Numbered from the stretch's first letter, positions 48,658 through 60,225 are shown. The stretch: 64,000 nt of DNA from Paracoccaceae bacterium (GCA_007694945.1 REER01000061.1:1-64000); one strand, 5' to 3'. Translations and numbers: made by a program. The notes: generated from the letters alone by a model not told the origin.

Positions 48658-50555
48658 TGGACGATATTTACAAAACCGACGCCCTGATCACCGAAAACAT
48701 CGACGCCTATCTGGAGACCCACCAGCACAAGACCATGCTGCGCTTCATTACGTGCGGCTCGGTCGATGATGGCAAATCCACGCTGATCGGGCGGCTCCTC
48801 TATGACAGCAAGATGATCTTCGAGGACCAGCTTGCCGCGCTGGAGGCGGATTCGAAGCGCGTGGGCACTCAAGGCGAGAAAATCGACTTCGCGCTGCTGG
48901 TCGATGGTCTGGCCGCCGAGCGCGAACAGGGCATCACCATCGACGTGGCCTATCGTTTCTTCGCCACCGAAAAGCGCAAGTTCATCGTCGCCGACACCCC
49001 CGGCCACGAACAATACACCCGCAACATGGTTACTGGCGCGTCCACCGCAGACCTTGCCGTGATCCTGATCGACGCGCGCAAGGGGGTGCTGACCCAGACA
49101 AGGCGGCACAGCTATCTCGCGCATCTGTTGGGCATCCGCCATATCATGCTGGCGGTGAACAAGATGGACCTTGTCGGCTATGACCGCGAGGTGTTCGACC
49201 GTATTGTCGCGGATTACCGCGCCTTTGCCGAATCCATCGGGATCATCGAGTTCACGGCGGTTCCAATCTCGGGCCTTGCGGGCGACAATATCGCCAGCCC
49301 CAGCGCCGCAATGGGCTGGTATGACGGCCCCACATTGCTGAACCATCTCGAAACCGTCGAACTTGATCAGAGCGCGGATCAGCGCAAACCCTTCCGCATG
49401 GCCGTGCAGTGGGTCAATCGCCCCAATCTCGATTTTCGCGGCTTTGCCGGCACGATTGTTTCAGGTCAGATTCACTCCGGTGACGAGGTGCGTGTGCTAC
49501 CCTCGGGCAAGACCTCAAGCGTGGCGAAAATCGTCACACTCGACGGCGATCTGGAGCGCGCGGTCGCCGGTCAGGCCGTGACCATCTGCCTTGCCGATGA
49601 GATCGACTGCTCGCGCGGGCAGGTCATCACCGCAGCGAACAGCCCGGTCGAGGTGGCCGACCAGTTCGAGGCGACTGTCATCTGGATGGAGGAGGACGAC
49701 ATGGTGCCGGGCCGCGCCTATTGGCTCAAACTCGGCCCGCAGACTGTGAGCGTGACAATCGCGCAACCAAAATATCAGATCAATGTCAACACGATGGAGC
49801 ATCTGGCCGCCAAGACACTCGACCTCAACGCGATTGGTGTGGCCGTGGTGACCACCGACCGCGACATCCCCTTCGCGCCCTATGAGGACAGTCGCGATCT
49901 GGGCGGCTTCATCCTGATCGACAAGCTGACCAACCGCACGGTGGGCGCGGGGCTCATACATTTCGCACTGCGCCGCGCCTCGAATATCCACTGGCAGGCG
50001 ACCGATATCTCGCGCGATCATCACGCGAGCCTCAAGAACCAGCAGCCGATGGTGCTCTGGATGACCGGCCTGTCGGGCTCTGGCAAATCCACCATCGCCA
50101 ATCTGGTCGAGAAGAAGCTGGCGCGGATGAACCGCCACACTTTCCTGCTCGATGGTGACAATGTGCGGCATGGGCTGAACAAGGATCTGGGCTTCACTGA
50201 TGCCGACCGCGTGGAGAATATCCGCCGCGTGGGCGAAGTCGCGAAACTGATGAGCGATGCCGGACTGATCGTGATCACGGCTTTCATCTCACCCTTTCGC
50301 TCCGAGCGCGAAATGGTGCGCGGCATGATGCAGCCGGGCGAATTCGTCGAGATTTTCATCGACACCCCACTGGACGAGGCGGAAAAGCGTGATGTCAAGG
50401 GGCTCTATGCCAAGGCGCGGGCCGGCGAGTTGAAGAATTTCACCGGAATTGACTCGCCCTACGAGCCGCCCGAAGCGCCCCAGATCCGGATCGACACGAC
50501 CAGTATGAGTCCCGAAGAGGCCGCCGATCTGATCATCGCCAAGCTGATCCCCTGA
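48657..50555 (+). CDS. cysNC: Bifunctional sulfate adenylyltransferase subunit 1 / adenylylsulfate kinase
   Basis: GSVDDGKSTLIGRLLYDSK, DTPGHEQYTRNMVTGAS; APS kinase GLSGSGKSTIANLVEKKL. Confidence 0.96.
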   Translation: MDDIYKTDALITENIDAYLETHQHKTMLRFITCGSVDDGKSTLIGRLLYDSKMIFEDQLAALEADSKRVGTQGEKIDFALLVDGLAAEREQGITIDVAYRFFATEKRKFIVADTPGHEQYTRNMVTGASTADLAVILIDARKGVLTQTRRHSYLAHLLGIRHIMLAVNKMDLVGYDREVFDRIVADYRAFAESIGIIEFTAVPISGLAGDNIASPSAAMGWYDGPTLLNHLETVELDQSADQRKPFRMAVQWVNRPNLDFRGFAGTIVSGQIHSGDEVRVLPSGKTSSVAKIVTLDGDLERAVAGQAVTICLADEIDCSRGQVITAANSPVEVADQFEATVIWMEEDDMVPGRAYWLKLGPQTVSVTIAQPKYQINVNTMEHLAAKTLDLNAIGVAVVTTDRDIPFAPYEDSRDLGGFILIDKLTNRTVGAGLIHFALRRASNIHWQATDISRDHHASLKNQQPMVLWMTGLSGSGKSTIANLVEKKLARMNRHTFLLDGDNVRHGLNKDLGFTDADRVENIRRVGEVAKLMSDAGLIVITAFISPFRSEREMVRGMMQPGEFVEIFIDTPLDEAEKRDVKGLYAKARAGELKNFTGIDSPYEPPEAPQIRIDTTSMSPEEAADLIIAKLIP

Positions 50556-50561
50556 GGGGGA

Positions 50562-51452
50562 TCAGACCGTCAGCCCCTCAGGCTCGGGCAGACCATTCGT
50601 GCGGCAGCATGCGGTCAGCGTATTGGCCAGGAGACAGGCAATCGTCATCGGCCCGACCCCGCCCGGCACCGGCGTTATGGCACCGGCAACGCCCGTTGCG
50701 CTCTCGAAATGCACATCACCCACGAGCCGCGTTTTCTCACCCGCGGCGATTCGGTTGATGCCCACATCGATCACCGTCGCGCCGGGTTTGACCCAGTCAC
50801 CCGGTATCATCTCGGCGCGCCCTACGGCTGCGACCAGAATATCGGCGCGGCGGCAGACCTCGGCCAGATCGCGCGTGCGCGAATGTGCGATGGTAACCGT
50901 GCAACTCTCGCCCAGCAGCAATTGCGCCATGGGTTTGCCCACGATATTGGAGCGGCCCACCACCACGGCCTCGAGGCCAGAGAGGCTCCCGTGATGATCG
51001 CGCAGCATCATCAGACAGCCGAGCGGCGTACAGGGCACCATGGCCTTCTGCCCGGTCCCGAGCAACCCAACGTTGGAAATGTGAAAGCCGTCCACATCCT
51101 TGGCTGGGTCGATACTGTTGATCACCAGATCGGAATTGAGATGAGAAGGCAGCGGTAACTGCACGAGAATGCCATGAATTTCGGGATCTGCATTCAGGTT
51201 CGTGATTAACGCCAGCAGATCGGCTTCGCTAGTCTCCGCCGCGAGCTTATGTTCGAAAGAGGCCATGCCGACCTCGACGGTCTGCTTGCCCTTCGAGCGC
51301 ACATAGACCTGGCTGGCCGGATCCTCGCCGACCAGCACCACTGCAAGGCCGGGTGTCAGGCCGTAGTCTTGCTTCAGCTGTGCCACCTGATCCGCGACCT
51401 TCGTACGAATCTTCGAAGCGAAAAGCTTCCCGTCCATCAATGCCGCTGTCAT
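50562..51452 (-). CDS. folD: Methylenetetrahydrofolate dehydrogenase/cyclohydrolase
   Basis: [65 protein letters not shown]. Confidence 0.97.
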   Translation of the reverse strand: MTAALMDGKLFASKIRTKVADQVAQLKQDYGLTPGLAVVLVGEDPASQVYVRSKGKQTVEVGMASFEHKLAAETSEADLLALITNLNADPEIHGILVQLPLPSHLNSDLVINSIDPAKDVDGFHISNVGLLGTGQKAMVPCTPLGCLMMLRDHHGSLSGLEAVVVGRSNIVGKPMAQLLLGESCTVTIAHSRTRDLAEVCRRADILVAAVGRAEMIPGDWVKPGATVIDVGINRIAAGEKTRLVGDVHFESATGVAGAITPVPGGVGPMTIACLLANTLTACCRTNGLPEPEGLTV

Positions 51453-51763
51453 CTTTCTTCTCTCCCTGCCTCGGATCCGAGGACCCGCTCTTCCCGCGCG
51501 ATCGACCATTCGATCAGATCTGACCAGAGCCGCTCGACCAGCTCGGGCTCGACCCCGTTCCGCTCCGCCTCCCGGCGCACCTTCGCCAGCACCTCCGCCA
51601 CGCGCGATTCGATCCGCGCTGGTAGCCCTTCGCCCTGTTTCAGCGTTACCGCCCGATCGATACAGCCCACCCGCTCGCGCAAAAGCGCAACCAGTGCCTG
51701 GTCGATCCGGTCGATTTCGGCCCGCAATTCACTCATGGTGGTGCAGTTCTCTGCGCGTGGCAT
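51449..51763 (-). CDS. AroQ-type chorismate mutase
   Basis: [68 protein letters not shown]. Confidence 0.88.
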   Translation of the reverse strand: MPRAENCTTMSELRAEIDRIDQALVALLRERVGCIDRAVTLKQGEGLPARIESRVAEVLAKVRREAERNGVEPELVERLWSDLIEWSIAREERVLGSEAGREER

Positions 51764-51915
51764 GCTCGCCCTCTTTTCTGATCGCGCAGGTGCCTATCGT
51801 GCTGACCGTGCCTTTGCAATCCGGCGTGACGACGCGCCCTTGTGGGATGGTGGTTGGGATGGTTGGTGGGACGAGGCGCGGCGCCAGCCGCGCGAGCGCC
51901 GCACATCATCCCGCC

Positions 51916-53592
51916 TCAGAACAGCCCCTCGATCAGACCGTCCTCATTGAATCGGATGCTCTGCGCCGCCGGTTTGCGCGGCAGCCCCGGCATGGTCATG
52001 ATCTCACCACAGATCACCACAATGAACCCCGCACCCGCCGAGAGCCGAACCTCTCGCACCGGCACCGAATGGTTCACCGGTGCGCCGCGCAGGTTTGGAT
52101 CGGTCGAAAAGGAATACTGCGTCTTGGCCATGCAGATCGGCAGATTGCCGTATCCTGCTGTTTCCCAGTCCTTCAACTGGTTGCGAATCTTCGCATCAGC
52201 CAAGACATCATCGGCGCGATAGATGCGCCGAGCGATGGTCTGGATTTTCTCGAACAGCGGCATGTCATCGCCATAGAGCGGCGCGAATTGCGCATGATCG
52301 CCATCCGCCAGTTCGGCCACGCGCGTTGCCAGTTCGGTGATGCCTTTCGACCCTTCGGCCCAATGCCGACACAGGATCGCTTCCGAGCCCAGCGAGGCGA
52401 CATAATCCTTCACCGCCTGCACTTCGGCCTCAGTATCGGAGTGAAAATGGTTGATCGCTACGATCACCGGCACGCCGAAGGATTTCACATTCTCGATGTG
52501 ACGGCCAAGATTCGCGCAGCCTTTCTCAACCGCGCTGACATTTTCCGAACCAAGATCGGCTTTCGCCACGCCGCCATTCATCTTCATCGCGCGCACGGTC
52601 GCCACGATCACCGCGACCGCCGGTTCCAGCCCGGCCTTGCGGCATTTGATGTTGAAGAATTTTTCGGCCCCCAGATCGGCCCCGAACCCGGCCTCGGTCA
52701 CGACATAATCGGCCAGCCCGAGTGCAGTCTGCGTGGCAACCACGGAATTACAGCCATGTGCGATATTGGCGAAGGGCCCGCCATGCACGAAGGCCGGGTT
52801 GTTTTCCAGCGTCTGCACCAGGTTGGGCTGCATCGCATCCTTCAGGAGCACCGCCATCGCGCCCTCGGCGCCGATATCGCGGCAATGGATCGGCGACTTG
52901 TCGCGCCGGTAAGCGACCACGATATCGCCCAGCCGCCGCTCCAGATCACCCAGATCAGCCGCCAGACAGAGAATCGCCATAACTTCGGACGCCACCGTGA
53001 TATCGAAGCCTGTCTGGCGCGGGAACCCGTTCGCGACCCCGCCCAGATTGACCACCATATCGCGCAGCGCGCGGTCGTTCATGTCCATCACGCGCCGCCA
53101 GGTGATGCGGCGCTCGTCGATCTCCAGCTCGTTGCCCCAGTAGATATGATTGTCGATCATCGCCGAGAGCAGGTTATGCGCCGAGGTGATGGCGTGGAAA
53201 TCCCCTGTGAAATGCAGGTTCATGTCTTCCATGGGGACGACTTGGGCGTGACCACCCCCCGCCGCGCCGCCTTTCATGCCGAAATTCGGCCCCAGCGAGG
53301 CCTCGCGGATGCAGATCGCCGCCTTTTTGCCAATCGCATTGAGGCCATCACCCAATCCCACCGTCGTCGTTGTCTTGCCCTCGCCCGCAGGCGTGGGATT
53401 GATCGCTGTCACAAGGATCAGCTTGCCGCGCTTGCGCGTGCGCGTCTCGGCCACGAACTCCTGACTGACCTTGGCCTTGTCATGGCCGAAGGGCAGCAGA
53501 TGTTCGGACGGGATGCCCAGTTTCGCGCCGATCTCCTGGATGGGTTTTTTTTGTGCCTCACGGGCGATTTCGATGTCGGTCTTGAAGGCCAT
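51916..53592 (-). CDS. fhs: Formate--tetrahydrofolate ligase
   Basis: [70 protein letters not shown]. Confidence 0.97.
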   Translation of the reverse strand: MAFKTDIEIAREAQKKPIQEIGAKLGIPSEHLLPFGHDKAKVSQEFVAETRTRKRGKLILVTAINPTPAGEGKTTTTVGLGDGLNAIGKKAAICIREASLGPNFGMKGGAAGGGHAQVVPMEDMNLHFTGDFHAITSAHNLLSAMIDNHIYWGNELEIDERRITWRRVMDMNDRALRDMVVNLGGVANGFPRQTGFDITVASEVMAILCLAADLGDLERRLGDIVVAYRRDKSPIHCRDIGAEGAMAVLLKDAMQPNLVQTLENNPAFVHGGPFANIAHGCNSVVATQTALGLADYVVTEAGFGADLGAEKFFNIKCRKAGLEPAVAVIVATVRAMKMNGGVAKADLGSENVSAVEKGCANLGRHIENVKSFGVPVIVAINHFHSDTEAEVQAVKDYVASLGSEAILCRHWAEGSKGITELATRVAELADGDHAQFAPLYGDDMPLFEKIQTIARRIYRADDVLADAKIRNQLKDWETAGYGNLPICMAKTQYSFSTDPNLRGAPVNHSVPVREVRLSAGAGFIVVICGEIMTMPGLPRKPAAQSIRFNEDGLIEGLF

Positions 53593-53754
53593 GTCTCGCT
53601 CCCTGCGCGGAATCCTCGCTACGCCACTGCTATAGTCGACCAGGCCGGTGCAATAAGCCGCGATTGCGACATTTTCCGCTTCAGTTACGCCTTTGGATTT
53701 TCTACTTGCGGCGTGGTACGATGCCGCATCGCCTCGCTCCCGGCGCGAAGGCGA

Positions 53755-53777
53755 AAACGCGGGGGCGAGGCCCCCGC
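53755..53777 (-). terminator. Rho-independent terminator of asd
   Basis: GCGGGGGC-GAG-GCCCCCGC; read on minus strand it is followed by GTTTTCGC. Confidence 0.75.
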
Positions 53778-53795
53778 GCCCGGAGAATGTGGCGC

Positions 53796-54818
53796 TCAGC
53801 CCTTCTGCAGGCAGCGCGCGCCCAGCACTTCGGCAATCTGCACGGCATTGAGCGCCGCGCCCTTGCGCAAATTGTCGCTGACCACCCAGATATTCAGCCC
53901 GTTTTCGATGGTCGAATCCTGCCGGATGCGGCTGACATAGGTCGCATATTCGCCCACGCAGTCGATAGGGGTAATATAGCCGCCATCCTCGCGCTTATCG
54001 ACGACCAGAAGTCCCGGCGCCTCGCGCAGGATGTCGCGGGCCTCATCCTCATCGAGGAAATCCTCGAACTCGATGTTGATCGCCTCGGCATGACCTACAA
54101 AGACCGGCACGCGCACGCAGGTCGCGGTCAGCTTGATCGAGGGATCCATGATCTTTTTGGTCTCGGCCACCATCTTCCACTCTTCCTTGGTCGAGCCATC
54201 GTCAAGGAAGACATCGATATGCGGGATCACATTGAAGGCGATCTGCTTGGGGTAGACCTTGGGCGGCACCTCTGATGTCGGGTTGTAGATCGATTTGGTC
54301 TGCTCCCACAACTCGTCCATGCCGTCCTTTCCGGTGCCGCTGACGGATTGGTAGGTGCTGACCACGACACGCCGGATCGGGGCGCGGTCATGCAGCGGCT
54401 TGAGGGCCACCACCATCTGCGCAGTCGAGCAATTCGGGTTGGCGATGATGTTCTTCTTCGCATAGCCCTCGACCGCGGCCGCATTCACTTCCGGCACCAC
54501 CAGTGGGACGTCAGGGTCGTAACGGTAAAGCGACGAGTTATCGATTACCACACAGCCCTTTGAGGCCGCGATGGGGGCGTATTTCTTTGTCGCATCCGAC
54601 CCGATGGCGAAAAACGCGATATCCCAGCCGGTGAAATCGAACGTGTCGAGGTCCTTGCATTTCAGGGTGGTGTCGCCAAAGCTGACCTCGGTCCCGAGGC
54701 TGCGGCGCGAGGCAAGCACCGCGATCTCATCGACCGGGAATTCCCGCTCGGCCAGAATATTCAGCATTTCGCGGCCCACATTACCTGTGGCACCTGCGAC
54801 GACGACCTTGTAGCCCAT
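53796..54818 (-). CDS. asd: Aspartate-semialdehyde dehydrogenase
   Basis: [71 protein letters not shown]. Confidence 0.97.
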   Translation of the reverse strand: MGYKVVVAGATGNVGREMLNILAEREFPVDEIAVLASRRSLGTEVSFGDTTLKCKDLDTFDFTGWDIAFFAIGSDATKKYAPIAASKGCVVIDNSSLYRYDPDVPLVVPEVNAAAVEGYAKKNIIANPNCSTAQMVVALKPLHDRAPIRRVVVSTYQSVSGTGKDGMDELWEQTKSIYNPTSEVPPKVYPKQIAFNVIPHIDVFLDDGSTKEEWKMVAETKKIMDPSIKLTATCVRVPVFVGHAEAINIEFEDFLDEDEARDILREAPGLLVVDKREDGGYITPIDCVGEYATYVSRIRQDSTIENGLNIWVVSDNLRKGAALNAVQIAEVLGARCLQKG

Positions 54819-54881
54819 TGCGGCCTCCTTTTCGCGTGTCGCGCGCGGTGTATCTCAAAGCCGCAACAAGGTGAAGGGGCG

Positions 54882-56060
54882 CTAGTCGGTCCGGTCGCGC
54901 GAGAAGGCATAAATCAGGCAGCCGACCAGCAGGCAGAGACCGAAAAAGGCAAACAGCGTCTGATAGGCGGCCTCGGGCGGCGCGTCGGGGGCGGCGCGAT
55001 GCACATAGCCGCTAATGGTCTGCAAGAGCCCCACCCCGCCGATGGAGCAGAGGTTCAGCAGCGTGATCCCACGCCCGGTCAGATGCGCGGGGATGAAGGC
55101 GCGGCCATGGGCCATCATCATCGGGAAGGACGCGCCGAAAAAGCCCACTGCCGCAAAGAGGAGGGCTGTCTGCCAGACGCCGCTCAGCGGCAGCAGCCAG
55201 AGCAGCGCCAGACTGACCGCCCCGCCAAGATTGCCGCCCAGCACCACCCATTTGCGCGTGCCCAGCCAGCGATCGAGCGGTCCATAAGCGAAATTGCCCA
55301 AGATCATGGCAATGGCCATCAACAGCGTCGCCTGTCCGATGCTCGTCGCGCCCAGCCCGTAAAGATCGGCATAGAACGGCCCGACCCAGAGCCCGCGCAA
55401 CCCCGCAGCGGGTGCGTAATTCACGACCAACAGCGGCACCATCAGCCACAGCGCCGGGATGCGCAGCAGATCGCGCAGGTTGCCCTGTGCACCATCGGCA
55501 CTTTCGGCACGGGGCGGGTCATTGACAGTGGCCCAGATTACCAGCGCCACCAGCGCGGTCAGAGCCCCCACGGCGATGAGGGCCGCACGCCAGCCCATGA
55601 GTTCCGCAGCCCAGGCCAGGGGCAATGCGCTCAGGATATTGCCCAGCGAGCCGATGCCGATGACGGCGCCCGCCAGCGTGGCGAAGATCGCAGGCGAATA
55701 GGTCCGGGCAAAAATATAGTAAGAGGCCATCAACACTGGCGCGCAGCCGATGCCCAACAGCACCATCGCGAGATGCAGATGCAGCGCATTCTGCGCCAGC
55801 GCCATCAGCAGCGCCCCCCCAGTGCCGCCCAGGCCCAGCATCAGCGCCGTGGTGCGGCGGGGGCCATAGCGGTCGAGCGCTGCGCCGACGGGCAGTTGCA
55901 TGGCCGCGAAACTCAGGAACCACAGCCCCGAGGCCAGCGCCAGATCATCCGCGCCAACCCCTATATCGGCCTGCAACAGCCCCGCCAGCACCGCCAGAAA
56001 GGCGCGGTAGAACTGGCTGAGCAGATAGCCAATGATGAGGACGAAGAGTCCGAGTTTCAT
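54882..56060 (-). CDS. MFS transporter
   Basis: Twelve-TM-like protein; FAAMQLPVGAALDRYGPRRTTALMLGLGG. Confidence 0.9.
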   Translation of the reverse strand: MKLGLFVLIIGYLLSQFYRAFLAVLAGLLQADIGVGADDLALASGLWFLSFAAMQLPVGAALDRYGPRRTTALMLGLGGTGGALLMALAQNALHLHLAMVLLGIGCAPVLMASYYIFARTYSPAIFATLAGAVIGIGSLGNILSALPLAWAAELMGWRAALIAVGALTALVALVIWATVNDPPRAESADGAQGNLRDLLRIPALWLMVPLLVVNYAPAAGLRGLWVGPFYADLYGLGATSIGQATLLMAIAMILGNFAYGPLDRWLGTRKWVVLGGNLGGAVSLALLWLLPLSGVWQTALLFAAVGFFGASFPMMMAHGRAFIPAHLTGRGITLLNLCSIGGVGLLQTISGYVHRAAPDAPPEAAYQTLFAFFGLCLLVGCLIYAFSRDRTD

Positions 56061-56180
56061 GCAGCGTTGCCCAATTCATGTGCAAACCTTCCCCTGCCCT
56101 TACTGAACTTGTGAAGCAAGCGCAACTGCGCCTTTGCGCAGCTTTCGTGTCGCGAGCGGGGCGCGCGCGCGATAGAACAG

Positions 56181-57095
56181 GTGCAAGGCATGAGGATAGG
56201 TGCGATGGGAGATATGGCCGAGCAGGATGCGAGCTACCACTACCGCGTGATCGCGCGCGCCATCGTGCTGATCGACGCACCCGGGGGAACGCATCTGGGG
56301 CTGTCGGAGCTTGCAGGCGCGATGGGGATGAGTGCCGCGCATTTCCAGCGGCTGTTCAGCCAGTGGGTGGGGGTCTCACCCAAGCGCTACCAGCAATATC
56401 TGATGCTGGGTCAGGCGCGCGAACTTCTGGCCGAGCGCTTCACCACGCTGGAGGCCGCGCATGAGCTGGGCCTCTCCGGGCAGGCGCGGCTGCATGATCT
56501 GTTCCTGCGGTGGGAGGCGATGACACCGGGCGACTATGCCCGCCGTGGGGCAGGGCTGACCATCGGTTACGGCTGGTTCGACTCGCCTTTCGGGCGCGCC
56601 TTGGGCATGGCCACCGAGCGCGGGCTTTGCGGGCTGGCCTTCGCCGAGCCCGGCGCGGAAGACGCTGTTCTGGACGAAATGCGCGCGCGGTGGCCCGAGG
56701 CAGGTTTCGTCGCCGACCCGAGCCGCGCTGCGCCGCATGTCGAGGCGGCCTTTGCGCAATCGGGCGAGGCGGCACTGCATCTGATCGGCACACCGTTCCA
56801 GATCAAGGTCTGGGAGGCGTTGCTGCAAGTGCCTTCGGGGCATGTCACCAGCTATGGCGAGATCGGACGGCGGATCGAGGCACCGCGCGCTGCGCGCGCG
56901 GTGGGGGCCGCCGTGGGGCGCAATCCGCTTGGCTTCGTGATCCCATGCCACCGCTGTCTGCGCGGCGCTGGCGGCGGCCTGGGCGGCTATCACTGGGGGT
57001 TGGAGCGCAAACGCGCGATGCTCGGATGGGAAGCGGCACGTCACGACGCGCAGGAAGCAGGCTGTGTCAGCGCTAACCTGTTCAAGGGAACGTGA
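56181..57095 (+). CDS. AraC-type HTH fused to methylated-DNA--protein-cysteine methyltransferase (Ada-like)
   Basis: AraC HTH LSELAGAMGMSAAHFQRLFSQWVGVSPKRYQQYL; MGMT active site GFVIPCHRCLRGAGGGLGGYHWGLERKRAML. Confidence 0.92.
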   Translation: MQGMRIGAMGDMAEQDASYHYRVIARAIVLIDAPGGTHLGLSELAGAMGMSAAHFQRLFSQWVGVSPKRYQQYLMLGQARELLAERFTTLEAAHELGLSGQARLHDLFLRWEAMTPGDYARRGAGLTIGYGWFDSPFGRALGMATERGLCGLAFAEPGAEDAVLDEMRARWPEAGFVADPSRAAPHVEAAFAQSGEAALHLIGTPFQIKVWEALLQVPSGHVTSYGEIGRRIEAPRAARAVGAAVGRNPLGFVIPCHRCLRGAGGGLGGYHWGLERKRAMLGWEAARHDAQEAGCVSANLFKGT

Positions 57096-57154
57096 CATGA
57101 CCTTATGTATCGGGGCAGAGTATAGCGTGGTTTCCAGTTTCGAAAGGTTCTCTG

Positions 57155-57802
57155 ATGCGACTCTCCAGACCTGTTCTTGGCCTTGGTGCGGCGGCACTCG
57201 TGCTCGCGGCCTGCGCCCCCGACCCGACTGATACGCGCGACCGGACGGTTGGCGGTGCAGTGGCCGGTGCGGCCGTGGGCGGCATTCTGGGCGCCGCGAC
57301 AGGCGACAATTCCGCCCGTCGCGCTGTTGGTGGTGCTATTCTCGGTGGCACGGCAGGTGCGCTGATCGGCCAGCAACTCGACCGGCAGGCCGCAGAACTT
57401 CGGCGCGAATTGGGCGACAATGTCACCATTCGCAATACCGGGCAGGAACTGATCCTGACCCTGCCGCAGGATCTGCTCTTTGCGGTCGACAGCGCGACCC
57501 TGCGCCCCGATCTGCAACGCGACCTGCGTACGATTGCGGTGAACCTCGTGAACTATCCGCGCAGCGATGTGATCGTGGTCGGGCACACTGACAATACCGG
57601 GTCGGCTGAATACAATCAGGGGCTTTCCGAGCGGCGCGCAGGCTCGGTCGCGCAGGTGCTGCGCGGCGAAGGTGTGGCTGCCAATCGCATTCAGACCATC
57701 GGGCGCGGGCTGACCCAACCAGTGGCCAGCAATGCGACGCCCGAGGGACGGCGGCAGAACCGGCGCGTCGAGATCTTCATCCGCCCTCACCAACCCTCCT
57801 GA
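57155..57802 (+). CDS. OmpA-family lipoprotein with glycine-zipper segment
   Basis: Lipobox VLAAC; GGAVAGAAVGGILGAATG; OmpA domain DVIVVGHTDNTGSAEYNQGLSERRAGSVAQVLRGEGV. Confidence 0.94.
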   Translation: MRLSRPVLGLGAAALVLAACAPDPTDTRDRTVGGAVAGAAVGGILGAATGDNSARRAVGGAILGGTAGALIGQQLDRQAAELRRELGDNVTIRNTGQELILTLPQDLLFAVDSATLRPDLQRDLRTIAVNLVNYPRSDVIVVGHTDNTGSAEYNQGLSERRAGSVAQVLRGEGVAANRIQTIGRGLTQPVASNATPEGRRQNRRVEIFIRPHQPS

Positions 57803-57824
57803 TTTTTTTCTGAGGTTTTCCAAT

Positions 57825-57854
57825 GGCCAGCCCCTTCCGGGCTGGCCCTTTTTT
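57825..57854 (+). terminator. Rho-independent terminator after OmpA-family gene
   Basis: GGCCAGCCC-cttcc-GGGCTGGCC followed by CTTTTTT. Confidence 0.93.
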
Positions 57855-57944
57855 ATTGCGCCGACAGAAAAGCGGTCATATCTTTTGACCAATTACTGCA
57901 TAAACTTTGGGCAAACCCGCCTTGCCCTTCCTGTCGGAGGCCCC

Positions 57945-58712
57945 ATGCCGTTCCAGCGCATCCAACCCGAGAAACTCTCGCGCAGTGTCGTGCGCCAGAT
58001 CGAACTGCTGCTGCTGCGCGGAATTCTGCGTCCAGGCGAAAAACTGCCCTCAGAGCGCGAATTGGCTGAGAAACTGGGCGTGTCGCGCCCGTCTCTGCGC
58101 GATGCGATTGCCGATTTGCAGTCGCGTGGCCTGCTGACTACACGCGCAGGCGCCGGGATTTATGTGGCGGAATTGCTCGATTCGGCCTTCTCGGACTCGC
58201 TGGTGAATCTTTTTGCCCAGCATGACGAAGCACTGTTCGACTATATCAGTTTTCGCCGCGACCTCGAAGGTATGGCCGCCGAACGCGCTGCCCGCCATGG
58301 CTCGGACATGGACCTGAAGATCATCGATACGATCTATCGCAAGATGGAGGTCGCGCATCTCAAACGCGACCCGAGCGAAGAAGCCTTGCTCGATGCCGAG
58401 TTTCACCTCTCGATTGTCGAAGCCTCGCATAACATCATCATGCTGCACATGATGCGCGCGATGTTCAACCTGCTGCATCAAGGCGTGTTCTACAACCGGC
58501 AGATGATCTTCCGCCAGCGCGCCACCAGAAGTGACCTGCTGGCCCAGCATGGCGCGATCAACGCTGCACTGCAGGAGCGTGACCCGGTGGCTGCCCGCAG
58601 GGCAGCAGAGGCGCATCTGGACTTTGTCGAACAGATGATGGCCGATATGAAGCGTTGCGCGCATAATGAGGCGATTGCGAAACTCCGCTTCGAACACGCA
58701 CAGGACATATAA
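57945..58712 (+). CDS. FadR-subfamily GntR transcriptional regulator
   Basis: LLLRGILRPGEKLPSERELAEKLGVSRPSLRDAIADLQSRGLLTTRAGAGIYV plus FCD C-domain. Confidence 0.94.
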   Translation: MPFQRIQPEKLSRSVVRQIELLLLRGILRPGEKLPSERELAEKLGVSRPSLRDAIADLQSRGLLTTRAGAGIYVAELLDSAFSDSLVNLFAQHDEALFDYISFRRDLEGMAAERAARHGSDMDLKIIDTIYRKMEVAHLKRDPSEEALLDAEFHLSIVEASHNIIMLHMMRAMFNLLHQGVFYNRQMIFRQRATRSDLLAQHGAINAALQERDPVAARRAAEAHLDFVEQMMADMKRCAHNEAIAKLRFEHAQDI

Positions 58713-58726
58713 GCGCCCACATGACA

Positions 58727-58753
58727 AAAGCCCCGGCCAGAGGCCGGGGCTTT
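58727..58753. terminator. Bidirectional terminator between GntR gene and atp operon
   Basis: AAAGCCCCGGCC-aga-GGCCGGGGCTTT. Confidence 0.92.
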
Positions 58754-58776
58754 GATTTCACTCAGTCGTCTATCGA

Positions 58777-59337
58777 TCAGTGCAAGCGCTGGTCAGCCGT
58801 CTTGATCGCTTTCTGGATCAGGTCGTCACTGCGCTCCGCATCCATCTGCTTGGCGAGAACATCGCCTGCCGCTCCCACGGCAACTGCAACAGCGGTATTG
58901 CGCACGTCGCGGATGGCGCTCGCCTCGGCCGAAGCGATCTGGTCCTCAGCCGCCTTCAGGCGGCGCGTGATCGAGGCTTCGATATCGGCCTTTGTCTGTT
59001 CGGCGACAAGCTGGGCATCAGCCTTTGCTTTCTCGACAATCCGTGCAGCTTCGTCCTTGACCTCGGCCTGCTTGCGCTCGAATGAGGCATGCAGTTCCAA
59101 TGCCTCTTCCCGCAGCTTGCGGGCCTCATCGAGCTCCGACTGGATCCCCTCTGCGCGCGAATCCAGAAACCCCAAGATTTTCGGCGGCACCTTGAAATAA
59201 ATAAGGATACCCGCAAAGATTAGGAAGGCCAGCAGCACCACGATATCGGTGTTGCGAAACGAGAAGAACGGATAGTCCCCAGCGGCCAGCGCAGGGCTGG
59301 CCACGAACAGGGCAATCACAGTCAAACGCAGCATCAT
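58777..59337 (-). CDS. atpF: F0F1 ATP synthase subunit B
   Basis: N-terminal TM, FKVPPKILGFLDSRAEGIQSELDEARKLREEALELH. Confidence 0.95.
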   Translation of the reverse strand: MMLRLTVIALFVASPALAAGDYPFFSFRNTDIVVLLAFLIFAGILIYFKVPPKILGFLDSRAEGIQSELDEARKLREEALELHASFERKQAEVKDEAARIVEKAKADAQLVAEQTKADIEASITRRLKAAEDQIASAEASAIRDVRNTAVAVAVGAAGDVLAKQMDAERSDDLIQKAIKTADQRLH

Positions 59338-59852
59338 GCGCCCCCTTTCAGCCGTGCAGCAACAGCCGCGTTCACGCTGCGCGCATCTGCCTTGGCGCCG
59401 AACAGCTCCAGGATGTCCTTGGTCGCATCTTTCGACACTTCGCTGACCATATCCATAGCGCTGTCGCGGATCTCCTGAATGCGGCGTTCGGATTCGGCAG
59501 TGCGGGCTGCGATTTCGGCATCGGCTTTCGCCATCTGCGCGTCAAGCTCTTCCTGCATCTCGGCCTTGGCGGCCTCAACGATGCGACCCGCCTCGGCACG
59601 CGCCTCTGCGAGTGCCTTGTGATAGGCCTCTTCAGCGGCTTGCGCCTTGTGCTTGAACTCTTCGGCCGTAGCGATGTCACTGGTAATGACACCACGCCGG
59701 TCGGCGAGCACTGCGGCGACACGCGGCAGTGCCACGCGGGACATCACGAAATACAGCACCACCAACGTGACCACGAGCCAGAAGATCTGGTTCGGGAAGG
59801 TGGATATATCCAGTTGGGGCATGCCCGGCCCCGTTGCGGCAGTCTCTGCCAT
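59334..59852 (-). CDS. atpG: F0F1 ATP synthase subunit B'
   Basis: MPQLDISTFPNQIFWLVVTLVVLYFVMSRVALPRVAAVLADRRGVI. Confidence 0.94.
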   Translation of the reverse strand: MAETAATGPGMPQLDISTFPNQIFWLVVTLVVLYFVMSRVALPRVAAVLADRRGVITSDIATAEEFKHKAQAAEEAYHKALAEARAEAGRIVEAAKAEMQEELDAQMAKADAEIAARTAESERRIQEIRDSAMDMVSEVSKDATKDILELFGAKADARSVNAAVAARLKGGA

Positions 59853-59930
59853 GTCGTCCCCCTGGCCCTGATTTCACCGGACAGGCCGCCATGCGGCCCG
59901 TCCGGTCGTAAGGATACTGTCGGGAAGGCC

Positions 59931-60167
59931 TCAGACGGCGAACATCAGCAGAAGCGCGACGAGGAACGAGAAGATCCCGAGCGCCTCGGCGAATGCGATG
60001 CCGATGAACAGCATGGCGGTCTGGCCAGGTGCGGCCGAGGGGTTGCGCAGGGCGCCCGAGAGGAAGTTACCGGCAATGTTGCCCACACCGATGGCTGCGC
60101 CACCCATGCCGATGGCGGTAAGACCGACACCAATGAACTTGCCCATTTCTGCGATACTGCCTTCCAT
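59931..60167 (-). CDS. atpE: F0F1 ATP synthase subunit C
   Basis: [69 protein letters not shown]. Confidence 0.97.
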   Translation of the reverse strand: MEGSIAEMGKFIGVGLTAIGMGGAAIGVGNIAGNFLSGALRNPSAAPGQTAMLFIGIAFAEALGIFSFLVALLLMFAV

Positions 60168-60225
60168 GTTGTCTCTCCTTACAGTGGAATTGGCTGGATT
60201 AAGGGTCTGACCGAATCCCCGAGCG

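Noticed and set aside
51694-53940. 748-aa plus-strand ORF
   Set aside because: Lies opposite the well-supported fhs gene; a GC-rich antisense open frame with His/Arg/Gln-rich low-complexity composition.
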